Source: an uncultured Alphaproteobacteria bacterium (GTDB taxonomy: Bacteria; Pseudomonadota; Alphaproteobacteria; CAAHEQ01; UBA3637). Taken from it: a DNA stretch of 11,305 bases. Both the position numbers and the translations under genes were made by a program. The first letter of the stretch is position 1; every line of letters begins with the position of its first letter. Of the stretch, positions 1-7,032 are shown piece after piece. The stretch lies in the NCBI GenBank assembly GCA_934203105.1, contig CAKPYQ010000031.1:1-11305 (forward strand). Direction: 5' to 3'. The notes beneath the pieces were generated by a model that was not told where the DNA came from, did no database searches, and saw only the letters and a program-made list of their open reading frames with translations.

Positions 1-1629
1 GATCCCGATCCGGAATGTAAATCGGACACCGATTGCGGCGAAAATTACACATGTCAAGACGGCGTTTGTGTGTGTTCGTTAGTCAATTGCGGAGCCTGTC
101 AAGGCTTGGATAGTTCGGCTTGTCGTTGCACGAATTTATGCACTTCGGACCAAGTTTGCAAAGACGGTGTTTGTGAATGTCCGCAAATTGACAGTTGTAC
201 TTCGTATGACGAAAATTGTCTTTGCACCGCGTGCGAATCTCCGAAGATTGTCAACAGCGATGGGACGGCTTGTGAATGTCCGGAAGGCACGATTTTTGTC
301 GACGGCGCATGTCAAGAATTTTACTGTACTGAAAAAAGTTCAGCTGGACTTTTGTATTATGACTGCTATTTGAACGGCAAAAAATGTGGACGTTGCAGCA
401 CATCAACCCCCAAAAATGAAGATGATTGTTCGGGATATTGCTATTCAAAGTTTTGCGACGACAAAGGTGAATGGGCGCAAGTGACGATGGGATGGTCAGG
501 ATTTGGATGTATAGCACCGGATGGATTGTACTGTGGAACATATATGTATCCAAAGTGGACGCGTCCCACTGAATCACAGCATTGGGTTTGTGCCCAAGAT
601 ACAAATATTGAACCTTCCGACCGAAATGGTATTTGTTGCGAAGGTTTTAATTTCAATGAGTGTTTTTATGGCTCTTGTGATCCGACGGTTTGTGATGCTT
701 TTGATGGAGAATATATGTATGTCAGAGATCGGCGTTTTGGTTGTAAAATTACTAAAAATAATTATGTTGCTTATTGCTACCCTTCTGGTGACACGTGGAT
801 TTGTTTATATAAGGTAACAATAGAAGCACTTCCATCAGATCCCAATCGTTGCGGTCAATGTACAACATCGGATTTATTGGCTGGTAATTGTGGAAATTGC
901 TTTAATGGGATTAAAAATTGCACTTGGGGAACTTATGATGCCGATTTGGATCGATGCGTCGGTACTTTAAACGGCATTCAAATGAGTTGTGATTATACCA
1001 ATAATTGTTATTATGGAGCAACAAAAGATGCCAAACGTTGTGCCGGATTATGTTCTACGATGACGCCGGGAAATGAACCTGTTTGCCGAGTAGGCATGTG
1101 TGATGAAACTGCTTGTCCGGCCGGTTCAGAATTTGTTTATGTACAGACCAAATTTGATACGACAGATGAATATGGTGTTTATGGTTGCCAAACAAAAAGA
1201 GATGATTATACTTTCTTTTACAGAGACGGGAACTATGCAGAAACCGAGGCATGTTATATTGATAATGGTAAGACATTATGCGGAGGGTATTGCACAAAAG
1301 ATTGTTCATCGTGCCAAACCTATTATCACGAAGCCTGTGCTTCCGGTAAGTGCATAAAAGATGGTAGATTGATTGATAAAAACGGCGATGGTGAAGACGA
1401 TTGCGTTTGTGAAGGAACGATCAGCAACGGGCATTGTTGTGAAAAAGGCCTTCTTTATTTGAACGGCGGTTGTACTTTGTTATCTTGTCCGGAAGGGCAA
1501 TGCTTAACCAGTGGCGGCATTTGCCAAGCTTTGACAACGGCCACTTGTCGTGATGATAACGGGCTTTGCCAAACGGTTGGCGATGAGTTTGCTCGTGACG
1601 ATAATACCGGCGCTTGCGTCAGCAAATAA
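1..1629 (+). CDS. Cysteine-rich, probably exported repeat protein (5' end outside window)
   Basis: The reading frame is open from base 1, so the true start lies upstream; 542 residues are visible. I do not recognise a named family. The protein is extremely rich in cysteine, spaced like small disulfide-knotted modules. The N-terminal part repeats a short unit ending in C-[QK]-D-G-V-C-x-C (about bases 52-75 and 157-180). The middle part holds a duplicated block: C-D-x-T-x-C-x-A followed by E-[YF]-x-Y-V and later GC-[KQ]-x-[KT] (about 676-765 and 1099-1209). Each copy is preceded by an [RK]-C-x(1-2)-[RGL]-C-[ST]-[ST] segment. Near the C-terminus DKNGDGEDD (1375-1401) resembles a thrombospondin type 3 or EF-hand calcium loop. 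The protein ends shortly after a last cysteine, with no beta-barrel or anchor. Cysteine content and modularity suggest an extracytoplasmic protein, but any signal peptide would be outside the window. Function is unknown. Confidence 0.85.
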   Translation, partial: DPDPECKSDTDCGENYTCQDGVCVCSLVNCGACQGLDSSACRCTNLCTSDQVCKDGVCECPQIDSCTSYDENCLCTACESPKIVNSDGTACECPEGTIFVDGACQEFYCTEKSSAGLLYYDCYLNGKKCGRCSTSTPKNEDDCSGYCYSKFCDDKGEWAQVTMGWSGFGCIAPDGLYCGTYMYPKWTRPTESQHWVCAQDTNIEPSDRNGICCEGFNFNECFYGSCDPTVCDAFDGEYMYVRDRRFGCKITKNNYVAYCYPSGDTWICLYKVTIEALPSDPNRCGQCTTSDLLAGNCGNCFNGIKNCTWGTYDADLDRCVGTLNGIQMSCDYTNNCYYGATKDAKRCAGLCSTMTPGNEPVCRVGMCDETACPAGSEFVYVQTKFDTTDEYGVYGCQTKRDDYTFFYRDGNYAETEACYIDNGKTLCGGYCTKDCSSCQTYYHEACASGKCIKDGRLIDKNGDGEDDCVCEGTISNGHCCEKGLLYLNGGCTLLSCPEGQCLTSGGICQALTTATCRDDNGLCQTVGDEFARDDNTGACVSK

Positions 1630-1677
1630 AGAGCCGCGATAAATATTGTCTTATTTATAGCAGCAGTCCTACTTGTG

Positions 1678-1709
1678 ACTGTTTAATGTCAAAAGGTCTG
1701 GCAAACAGT
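1678..1709. repeat. Short inverted repeat downstream of the cysteine-rich gene
   Basis: ACTGTTT (1678-1684) and AAACAGT (1703-1709) are perfect inverted copies around an 18-nt loop, just upstream of the terminator. It could stabilise the mRNA 3' end; function unknown. Confidence 0.3.
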
Positions 1710-1731
1710 TTCTTGTATGATCTTTAAATAA

Positions 1732-1767
1732 AAAAAGCACCGGCGAGTTTAAACGTCGGTGCTTTTT
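1732..1767. terminator. Bidirectional rho-independent terminator
   Basis: AAAAAGCACCGGCG pairs with CGTCGGTGCTTTTT (one G-U wobble) around an 8-nt loop, with an A-run on the left and a T-run on the right. It lies between two convergent genes: the cysteine-rich protein (+) and the FTR-domain gene (-). It can therefore terminate both. Confidence 0.85.
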
Positions 1768-1784
1768 GATTGCATGATAAAAAA

Positions 1785-2006
1785 TTATTCTTTTTTCAAA
1801 AACAAATTGCAGTGACAATGCCCCATTTCGGCCACTTCACGTTGATGCTCGCCACACGGACAATAGCCGCGTGTCATATCACAAGGGCATTTCCCTTCGC
1901 ACGCCGTCAAGCAACGATTGATGATTTTGTCCGCAAACGGCGATAATTTATATCCTTTTGCTTCGGCATAAAGTTCAATTACGTGTTTAAAATGTTCATT
2001 TTGCAT
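1785..2006 (-). CDS. Ferredoxin:thioredoxin reductase catalytic-domain protein, stand-alone (73 aa)
   Basis: This small protein carries the three cysteine pairs of the FTR catalytic (beta) subunit: C40-P-C42, C49-P-C51 and C64-H-C66, followed by NLFLK. In plant FTR, the equivalents of C40, C49, C51 and C64 bind a [4Fe-4S] cluster, and those of C42 and C66 form the redox disulfide that reduces thioredoxin. The shorter gap between the first two pairs (7 residues, against about 17 in plants) resembles prokaryotic members as I recall them. Two extra cysteines, C32 and C36, precede the motif. No FTR variable subunit, ferredoxin or thioredoxin gene is next to it, so its partner is unknown. The start is supported by AAAGGA eight bases upstream and by a good promoter. 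It is transcribed divergently from rlmH. The fold assignment is fairly sure; activity as a thioredoxin reductase is inference. Confidence 0.8.
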   Translation of the reverse strand: MQNEHFKHVIELYAEAKGYKLSPFADKIINRCLTACEGKCPCDMTRGYCPCGEHQREVAEMGHCHCNLFLKKE

Positions 2007-2045
2007 TTTTTTTAGTCCTTTCTATTTTTTTTCCTGATAAAAAGC

Positions 2046-2074
2046 AGTATAAAGGATTTCTTTCATAAAGACAA
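2046..2074 (-). promoter_or_regulatory. Sigma70-type promoter for the FTR-domain gene
   Basis: Read on the minus strand: TTGTCT (2069-2074), a 17-bp spacer, then TATACT (2046-2051). It lies about 40 bases upstream of the FTR-domain start codon and back-to-back with the rlmH promoter. Confidence 0.65.
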
Positions 2075-2084
2075 ATGTTTTTTC

Positions 2085-2113
2085 TTGTTTTTTATCCATG
2101 CCGGAGTTAATAT
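2085..2113 (+). promoter_or_regulatory. Candidate sigma70-type promoter for rlmH
   Basis: TTGTTT (2085-2090), a 17-bp spacer, then TAATAT (2108-2113), followed by AGAAAGGA as ribosome binding site before the ATG at 2135. The region is AT-rich, so chance matches are possible. Confidence 0.5.
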
Positions 2114-2134
2114 ATAAAAAGAAAGGAAAAAACG

Positions 2135-2596
2135 ATGAACTTGACTATTATAGCAATCGGGAAAATGAAAAAAGGATCGCCTGAAAAAAGCTTGATTGAT
2201 ACCTATGTAAAGCAAAGCCTTTGGCCGATTCGTGTCGTAGAATTGGAAGAAAAGAAAAGCTTAACAGGGCCCGCATTAAAACAAGCCGAAAGCGAATTGT
2301 TGTTAAAACATGTTCCGCAGGGAGCTAAAATTATTGCTTTGGACGAACGCGGGATCAATATTTCATCACGCGATTTTACGTCAAGATTATTGCATTGGCA
2401 AGATACAGGTACGCGGGAAGTGGCTTTGTTAATCGGAGGCGCGGACGGTCACGCTGATGTCGTGCGGAACCGAGCCGATTTGATTTTAAGCTTTGGAAAA
2501 ATGACGATGCCGCATATGTTAATGCGCGCGGTTTTATGCGAACAACTTTATCGCGCTTATACCATCAGCATTCGTCATCCGTATCATAAAGATTGA
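2135..2596 (+). CDS. rlmH: 23S rRNA (pseudouridine-1915-N3)-methyltransferase RlmH
   Basis: RlmH is a SPOUT-class (knotted) methyltransferase that uses S-adenosylmethionine to methylate pseudouridine 1915 in helix 69 of 23S rRNA on assembled 70S ribosomes. The 153 residues match the family length (155 in E. coli). Family signatures seen: ALDERG (68-73), the SAM-binding loop LLIGGADGH (98-106), MTMPHMLMRAVLCEQLYRA (123-141), and the terminal HPYHK (148-152) with the conserved tyrosine Y142 just before. The start is supported by AGAAAGGA about seven bases upstream. The gene is monocistronic here; in many proteobacteria rlmH sits beside rsfS/nadD, which are absent. It ends against a bidirectional terminator shared with the secF side. 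Confidence 0.96.
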   Translation: MNLTIIAIGKMKKGSPEKSLIDTYVKQSLWPIRVVELEEKKSLTGPALKQAESELLLKHVPQGAKIIALDERGINISSRDFTSRLLHWQDTGTREVALLIGGADGHADVVRNRADLILSFGKMTMPHMLMRAVLCEQLYRAYTISIRHPYHKD

Positions 2597-2619
2597 TTTT
2601 GTCCGTTGTTTTTATAAAA

Positions 2620-2651
2620 AAAAGCCGCCCTTGCGTTAAAGAGCGGCTTTT
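2620..2651. terminator. Bidirectional rho-independent terminator between rlmH and secF
   Basis: AAAAGCCGC (2620-2628) pairs with GCGGCTTTT (2643-2651) around a 14-nt loop, with A and T runs on the two sides. It is placed to end both rlmH (+) and the yajC-secD-secF operon (-). Confidence 0.85.
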
Positions 2652-2668
2652 GTTGTTTTGCTTTTAAT

Positions 2669-3655
2669 TTAATGCTTGCAGTAATGTCCTAACGGCGCTT
2701 TTTTAGCTTCCATTTCGAACTTTGCCGCTTCGGCATAAGGGCCGGTTTCATCAACTTTGGCGCCTACGCTGCGCAAATCGAAATAGCGCAACATCGGAAC
2801 AGCCAAATACAACGATGAGTAAGTACCGATTACAATACCGAACAATAAGCAAATTGAAAATCCGTACAGCGTTTCGCCACCCAAGAAAATCAAAATGATC
2901 AACATCAACATCGTCGTGACGGAAGTCAACAAAGTCCGTGACAAAGTATCATTCAAGCTTTTGTTTAACAATTCATCAGTCGGCATTTTGCGATACAGTT
3001 TTAAGTTTTCGCGAATACGGTCAAAGTTGACGACTTTATCGTTGGTGACATAGCCCGCCATAGACAATAAGCCCGCGACAACAGTCATATTAAAGTCCAA
3101 GCCTGTCCAAGCAAACAAACCAACTGTTACGATTAAATCGTGCGCCAAAGCAATTAAACAAGCCAAAGCAAATTGCCATTCAAATCTGAACCAAATGTAA
3201 ATTGCAATCGCGGCCAAAGCCAAAACGGCTGCCCAAACGCTTTTTTCCAATAATTCAGCACCGACTTTCGGGCCGACAACTTCGATACGGCGGTATTCAA
3301 TGCCTTGTCCCAAAGTTTCTTTGATTTTGCCGATAACCATTTCTTGACCGGCTTTGTCGGTGGTGTCAACAACAACGTGGATCAACATTTCTTTACCGCT
3401 TGTGCCGATCGATTGTAAGTTCGTTTCACCAAAGTTTAACGCATCAACTTTCGAACGCATATCCGCCATATCGATGGTTTCTTCGGATTGAACTTCGACC
3501 AAAATGCCGCCGATAAAGTCAATGCCTTGATCTAAGCCTTTATAGAAAATGCCGAAAATCGACAAGATAACACAAAGCGCGGAAATAATGAAAGCATATT
3601 TGCTTTGTGCAATAAAGTTAATTTGCTTTTTTATTTGAAAATCTAATTTTGCCAT
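2669..3655 (-). CDS. secF: Protein translocase subunit SecF
   Basis: SecF pairs with SecD in the inner membrane and uses the proton-motive force to help pull preproteins out of SecYEG on the periplasmic side. The 328 residues match SecF length. Visible: TM1 (about 19-38); GIDFIGG (44-50), the SecD/F family motif at the start of the periplasmic P1-like domain; VGPKVGAELLEKS (127-139) leading into TM2; H172-D173; GYVTNDKVVNFDRIREN (201-217), holding the conserved TM4 aspartates D206 and D212; and LGGETLYGFSICLLFGIVIG with GTYSSLYLA (258-285). N210 sits where V, S or Y is more usual before FDRIRE. The C-terminal tail (from about 293) is hydrophilic and ends in HYCKH. The start has AAAGGA eight bases upstream. 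It is the last gene of the operon, 15 bp after secD. Confidence 0.97.
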   Translation of the reverse strand: MAKLDFQIKKQINFIAQSKYAFIISALCVILSIFGIFYKGLDQGIDFIGGILVEVQSEETIDMADMRSKVDALNFGETNLQSIGTSGKEMLIHVVVDTTDKAGQEMVIGKIKETLGQGIEYRRIEVVGPKVGAELLEKSVWAAVLALAAIAIYIWFRFEWQFALACLIALAHDLIVTVGLFAWTGLDFNMTVVAGLLSMAGYVTNDKVVNFDRIRENLKLYRKMPTDELLNKSLNDTLSRTLLTSVTTMLMLIILIFLGGETLYGFSICLLFGIVIGTYSSLYLAVPMLRYFDLRSVGAKVDETGPYAEAAKFEMEAKKAPLGHYCKH

Positions 3656-3670
3656 TTTTCATTCCTTTGC

Positions 3671-5248
3671 TTATAATTTAATCTTAATTTCTTTTGGCTT
3701 TGTCAAAGAGTACCAAATCATAATTAAGAAACGTGTGATCATAATCGCGGTAAACAAAGACGTAAAGACGCCGATGCCCAAAGTTACGCTGAACCCTTTA
3801 ATCGGTCCGGCACCCATAAAGAACAATACGATTGCCGCAAATAATGTTGTGATTTGGCTGTCGAAAATTGCCGAAAAAGCATTGTCGAAACCATAGTTAA
3901 TTACTTGCAGGGGAACCGTACGACCAGCCGCAATTTCATCACGCATACGGGCGTAAATTAACACGTTCGAGTCAACGGCCATACCGATTGTCAAAGCAAT
4001 ACCAGCCAAGCCCGGCAATGTTAACGTTGCGCCCAAAGCGCTTAAAATCGCGAAAATCAAGCAAACATTGACAACCAAAGCGACGTTCGCAAAAATGCCA
4101 AACCAACCGTAAACCAAGAACATAAACGCAAAGACCAAAATCGAACCCAAAATGCAGGCAAAAGCCCCTTTGCGAATTGAATCTTCACCTAATCCCGCAC
4201 CGACCGTTCTTTCTTCAACGACTTCCAACGGCGCAGGCAAAGCACCGGAGCGCAACATCATTGATAATTCACTGGCGCTTTCAACCGTGAAGTTACCGGT
4301 GATGATTCCTTTACCGCCGGTAATCGGGCTGTTGATAACCGGAGCGGAAATGACTTTGCCGTCCAAAACAATTGCTAAACGTTCGCCGACGTTTTCACGT
4401 GTAGCAGCGCCGAACTTTTTCGCACCCAAAGGCTTAAACGAAAAAGCAACAACCGCTTGTCCGCGTTCGTCATAATCGGCTTTGGCGCCGTCTAATTGAT
4501 CGCCACCCACAATAACGGCACGCTTTAAGATGATCGGGCCCGTTTCGTCGCCGGAAACAATCATTGAATCGACCGGCAATTTACCGCGTTGAGCATCTGC
4601 CAAGCTGACGGAGCTGTCAACCAAATGGAATGACATTTTCGCCGTTTTACCAAGTAAAGCCTTTACTTCGGCCGGATTTTGTACGCCCGGCAATTGCAAA
4701 GCAATACGATCAGCGCCTTGACGTTGGATTGACGGTTCTTTTGTTCCCAATTCATCAATACGTCTGCGGACGATTTCGATTGATTGAGCAACCGCGTCGG
4801 ATTTTAATTTTGTCAAAGCAATATCCGAATAAGTGACGATCAATTCATTGTCTTTGTGATCAACGTCCATACGTTCCGTTTCTTGCTTTGTGATGATGTT
4901 TTGAGCATTCATTAAATCGCTGGCGTCTAAAATTTTAACGTGCAATTCTCCGTCTTGAACTTTCAGGCCGGAAAACTTAATTTTGTTTTCGCGCAGCGCA
5001 GAACGTGCACCGTCGGCCAAAGAAGATAAACGCTCATTGACCAAATCATCGATTTTCACTTCCAATAACAGGTTAGACCCACCTTGTAAGTCTAATCCCA
5101 AAGTCATCGGACGCCACCATTGTTGCATTTTTGCAGGAACATGAGCTTTGTAGTATTCAGGACTCATAAAGTTCGGAATGCTGAAAAAGATCCCCAACAC
5201 CGATACAATAATAATTGTCCAAGCTCGCCATTTCGGATAACCAAACAT
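3671..5248 (-). CDS. secD: Protein translocase subunit SecD
   Basis: SecD is the larger subunit of the RND-like SecDF complex that couples proton flow to the late steps of Sec export. The 525-residue length fits the shorter form common in Alphaproteobacteria (E. coli has 615). Visible in order: TM1 (about 10-27); LGLDLQGGSNLLLEV (50-64); the P1 periplasmic domain with IVRRRIDELGTKEPSIQRQG (159-178) and LPGVQNPAEVKALLGKTAKM (186-205); the conserved RSGALPAPLEVVEER (333-347) before TM2; and the TM4 segment GIALTIGMAVDSNVLIYARM, in which D426 aligns with the proton-relay aspartate D519 of E. coli. Five C-terminal TM segments follow residue 362. The ribosome binding site AAGGAAG overlaps the yajC stop region, pointing to co-translation; the intergenic gap is 11 bp. 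Confidence 0.97.
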   Translation of the reverse strand: MFGYPKWRAWTIIIVSVLGIFFSIPNFMSPEYYKAHVPAKMQQWWRPMTLGLDLQGGSNLLLEVKIDDLVNERLSSLADGARSALRENKIKFSGLKVQDGELHVKILDASDLMNAQNIITKQETERMDVDHKDNELIVTYSDIALTKLKSDAVAQSIEIVRRRIDELGTKEPSIQRQGADRIALQLPGVQNPAEVKALLGKTAKMSFHLVDSSVSLADAQRGKLPVDSMIVSGDETGPIILKRAVIVGGDQLDGAKADYDERGQAVVAFSFKPLGAKKFGAATRENVGERLAIVLDGKVISAPVINSPITGGKGIITGNFTVESASELSMMLRSGALPAPLEVVEERTVGAGLGEDSIRKGAFACILGSILVFAFMFLVYGWFGIFANVALVVNVCLIFAILSALGATLTLPGLAGIALTIGMAVDSNVLIYARMRDEIAAGRTVPLQVINYGFDNAFSAIFDSQITTLFAAIVLFFMGAGPIKGFSVTLGIGVFTSLFTAIMITRFLIMIWYSLTKPKEIKIKL

Positions 5249-5259
5249 TTTTACTTCCT

Positions 5260-5631
5260 TTACTTTTTGTTATTTTTTTTAAGGGGTTGAGCGTCTTCTT
5301 TTTCCACAACAACGCTGGAAATAAAAGAGCGCAACACTTTTACTTTAACACCGTCGGCCAATTCAACCAACACTTCGCCGTCGTTAATGATTTTGGCAAT
5401 TTTACCAATCATTCCCGAAACGATAACTTCATCGCCGACCTTTAAAGCGGCCAACATTTGCATTTGTTCTTTGGCACGCTTTTGTTGCGGGCGAATGAAA
5501 AATACATAAAAGATGAAAATAATAATTGCTAATTGAATCAAAGCACGGGTCCAATCCGCCGAAGCCGCCGCATTTTGTACGGGAGCGCTTGCTGTCGTCG
5601 CCGTGGCTGCCAATGTGAAAAATGAAAGCAT
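5260..5631 (-). CDS. yajC: Preprotein translocase subunit YajC
   Basis: YajC is a small single-span inner-membrane protein that associates with SecDF; it is not essential in E. coli. The 123 residues begin with an alanine/threonine-rich N-terminus, then one TM helix (about 28-46), the family signature FFIRPQQKRAKEQ (44-56), and a cytoplasmic domain with LKVGDEVIVSGMIGKIAKI (63-81), the YajC beta domain. The tail is lysine-rich. It is the first gene of the yajC-secD-secF operon, which has the common bacterial order. AGAGG about eight bases upstream supports the start. A promoter candidate precedes it at 5672-5699. Confidence 0.95.
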   Translation of the reverse strand: MLSFFTLAATATTASAPVQNAAASADWTRALIQLAIIIFIFYVFFIRPQQKRAKEQMQMLAALKVGDEVIVSGMIGKIAKIINDGEVLVELADGVKVKVLRSFISSVVVEKEDAQPLKKNNKK

Positions 5632-5671
5632 TTTTTAAACCTCTTTAACTTATTGTTAACGAATCAGATTA

Positions 5672-5699
5672 ACTATAAGCGCATTTTCAAAAAAAGCAA
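5672..5699 (-). promoter_or_regulatory. Promoter candidate for the yajC-secD-secF operon
   Basis: Read on the minus strand: TTGCTT (5694-5699), a 16-bp spacer, TATAGT (5672-5677). It lies about 40 bases before the yajC start. The sequence is AT-rich, so the call is moderate. Confidence 0.5.
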
Positions 5700-5766
5700 A
5701 TGATTTTTTTATGTTTTTATCATAAAAGCGATGGAGCATAAGAAAAAAATAAAAAACGAAAAGCGA

Positions 5767-5795
5767 TTGACAAAAAAACGCTTCTTTTTTACTAT
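5767..5795 (+). promoter_or_regulatory. Strong sigma70-type promoter for the PHP gene
   Basis: A consensus -35 TTGACA (5767-5772), a 17-bp spacer and TACTAT (5790-5795), followed by further TATA-like bases. It sits 36 bases before the ATG at 5832. Weak dyad sequence (AAGCG / CGCTT) spans the -35 and could be an operator, but this is not demonstrated. Confidence 0.7.
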
Positions 5796-5831
5796 ATTAT
5801 ATATTAGTGGCCAATTGGAAAGGTAAGGTTA

Positions 5832-6704
5832 ATGCAAAACTTTTCATTACATACTCATACAAAAGGGTTCGACGGGCAGGACGATGTCGAACAAATGGTC
5901 GAATCGGCTTTGAAAGCCGGTTTGAAAACGTTGGGCATTTCCAATCATTTTATTGTTTGGCCGGATATCCGTCAAACAAAGATGTATGCTTATTCCGTAA
6001 AAGGTGGATATAGCGGGATTTATTCAGCCACTTTTGACGAAGCCATTGAAAAGTTCAAATCGAACTATGATAAGATTGATCAGGCAAAAGCCAAAACGGA
6101 TATAACTTTGTTAAAAGGTATGGAGGTTGACTTTTTTGATACGCCCCGGTGGCGCGCCGGATTTGAAAAAGCCATCGATATTTTAAAGCCGGACTATATT
6201 ATCGGATCGGCGCATTTCATTCATACCGAACGCGGGTTGTGGAACTGTCACGATATGAAGCGTGCAAGTGCGTCAGAGCAAGAGCAGGGATTGCATAGAT
6301 ATTGGCAAAATGTGCGTCAAGCGGCCACCAGCGGTTATTTTGATTTTATGGCGCATTTGGATTTGATGAAAAAAGCCGGCTTGGGAAAAGATGAAAAATG
6401 GATCGCGCAAGAGGAAAAAACAGTCGCTTGTTTATCCGATTTTAATGTTTGTGCGGAAATGAACACGTCTTGTTATGGTTGGGCGCAAGAGGCGTATCCA
6501 TCGTTTCGGATTATGCAAATGTTGAGCAAATACGGCGTTTCGATGTTGATATCGGACGACGCGCACAAGGCGCAAGATATTGCCCGAAACTTTACGCGGG
6601 CCGAGCAAGATGCTGCGGTTAATCATGTTAAATTATTGTCCCGTCCAGTTTTAAAAAGTCGGCATAAGAGGGGGGTAGGATCAGTTTTTTGTCATCAGCG
6701 ATAA
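5832..6704 (+). CDS. PHP-domain phosphoesterase, histidinol-phosphatase (HisK/HisJ) like
   Basis: This is a polymerase-and-histidinol-phosphatase (PHP) superfamily enzyme, a TIM-barrel-like fold with a multinuclear metal site. The metal-ligand motifs are all visible in order: H7-T-H9, N38-H39, E98 (in KGMEVDF), H128 (in GSAHF), H175-L-D177 (in MAHLDL) and D243-A-H245 (in ISDDAH). The pattern and the 290-residue length fit the HisK/HisJ-type histidinol phosphatases, which dephosphorylate L-histidinol phosphate in histidine biosynthesis. No his genes lie nearby, so another phosphorylated substrate is possible. After about residue 262 the tail is short, basic and unlike the core domain. The start is supported by GGAAAGG about eight bases upstream and a TTGACA promoter. 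There is no terminator before the tRNA gene, so read-through into it is possible. Confidence 0.85.
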   Translation: MQNFSLHTHTKGFDGQDDVEQMVESALKAGLKTLGISNHFIVWPDIRQTKMYAYSVKGGYSGIYSATFDEAIEKFKSNYDKIDQAKAKTDITLLKGMEVDFFDTPRWRAGFEKAIDILKPDYIIGSAHFIHTERGLWNCHDMKRASASEQEQGLHRYWQNVRQAATSGYFDFMAHLDLMKKAGLGKDEKWIAQEEKTVACLSDFNVCAEMNTSCYGWAQEAYPSFRIMQMLSKYGVSMLISDDAHKAQDIARNFTRAEQDAAVNHVKLLSRPVLKSRHKRGVGSVFCHQR

Positions 6705-6712
6705 AATTTTTC

Positions 6713-6741
6713 TTGCAAATAATTTTAAAGTGGTGTATAAA
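6713..6741 (+). promoter_or_regulatory. Promoter of tRNA-Pro
   Basis: TTGCAA (6713-6718), a 17-bp spacer, TATAAA (6736-6741). The expected transcription start falls a few bases before the mature tRNA 5' end at 6754. The promoter begins only nine bases after the PHP stop codon. Confidence 0.65.
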
Positions 6742-6753
6742 GTGTTTTAACTG

Positions 6754-6830
6754 CGGAGCATAGCGCAGCCTGGTAGCGCACACGTCTGGGGGGCGTGTGG
6801 TCGTGGGTTCAAATCCCGCTGCTCCGACCA
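6754..6830 (+). tRNA. tRNA-Pro (anticodon GGG)
   Basis: A full cloverleaf can be drawn. The acceptor stem pairs CGGAGCA with TGCTCCG, followed by discriminator A and an encoded CCA. The D stem is GCGC/GCGC. The anticodon stem is CACGT/GCGTG with loop CTGGGGG, giving anticodon GGG at 6788-6790, which reads CCC/CCU proline codons. The T arm is GTGGG-TTCAAAT-CCCGC. Length is 77 nt. Confidence 0.96.
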
Positions 6831-6842
6831 AAATAAAAATAC

Positions 6843-6874
6843 AAAAGCGGATACGATAATGTTTCCGCTTTTTT
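6843..6874 (+). terminator. Rho-independent terminator after tRNA-Pro
   Basis: AAAAGCGGA (6843-6851) pairs with TCCGCTTTT (6864-6872) around a 12-nt loop, ending in a T-run. It closes the tRNA transcript and possibly PHP read-through. AT-rich DNA unlike the left half of the window begins just after it. Confidence 0.85.
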
Positions 6875-6906
6875 CATATCCCGATACCGCCCACAAATAG
6901 CCACAG

Positions 6907-6925
6907 AACAAATTGCAGATTTGTT
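6907..6925. repeat. Short perfect inverted repeat
   Basis: AACAAAT and ATTTGTT are perfect inverted copies separated by five bases (TGCAG). It lies between the tRNA terminator and the promoter of the small ORF/Nudix unit, so it could be an operator. In DNA this AT-rich, chance is a real alternative. Confidence 0.3.
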
Positions 6926-6964
6926 GTTGAGCATTATAAAATAAAAATATTTGAAAAGTTTTTG

Positions 6965-6993
6965 TTGATTTTAATTGTATTTTAGTCTATCTT
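6965..6993 (+). promoter_or_regulatory. Candidate promoter of the small ORF-Nudix unit
   Basis: TTGATT (6965-6970), a 17-bp spacer, TATCTT (6988-6993), about 40 bases before the start codon at 7033. Support is modest because of the AT-rich background. Confidence 0.4.
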
Positions 6994-7032
6994 AAGTTGT
7001 GGTTTGGTTTTTAAATAGGAGGAAATATAAAT

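Noticed and set aside
99..1357. ORFs on both strands inside the cysteine-rich gene
   Set aside because: They are shadows of a frame with regular cysteine modules and internal repeats; they have no ribosome binding sites or recognisable motifs.
3154..5445. ORFs inside secF, secD and yajC in other frames
   Set aside because: The Sec proteins are unmistakable and full length, so the overlapping frames are not supported.
5756..5792. Hairpin-like AAGCG...CGCTT followed by T-run, as a terminator
   Set aside because: The stem is only five base pairs with a 13-nt loop, and it spans the -35 box of a good promoter directly before the PHP gene, so a promoter/operator reading fits better.
6620..6704. 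Possible frameshift at the 3' end of the PHP gene, given its odd basic tail
   Set aside because: All metal-ligand motifs lie upstream in one frame and length is normal; the other frames offer no clearly better family ending.
6628..6831. Minus-strand ORF with a GFEPTTTRPPDVCATRL segment
   Set aside because: It is the reverse complement of the tRNA-Pro gene, a well-known source of false protein predictions, and it also overlaps the PHP gene.
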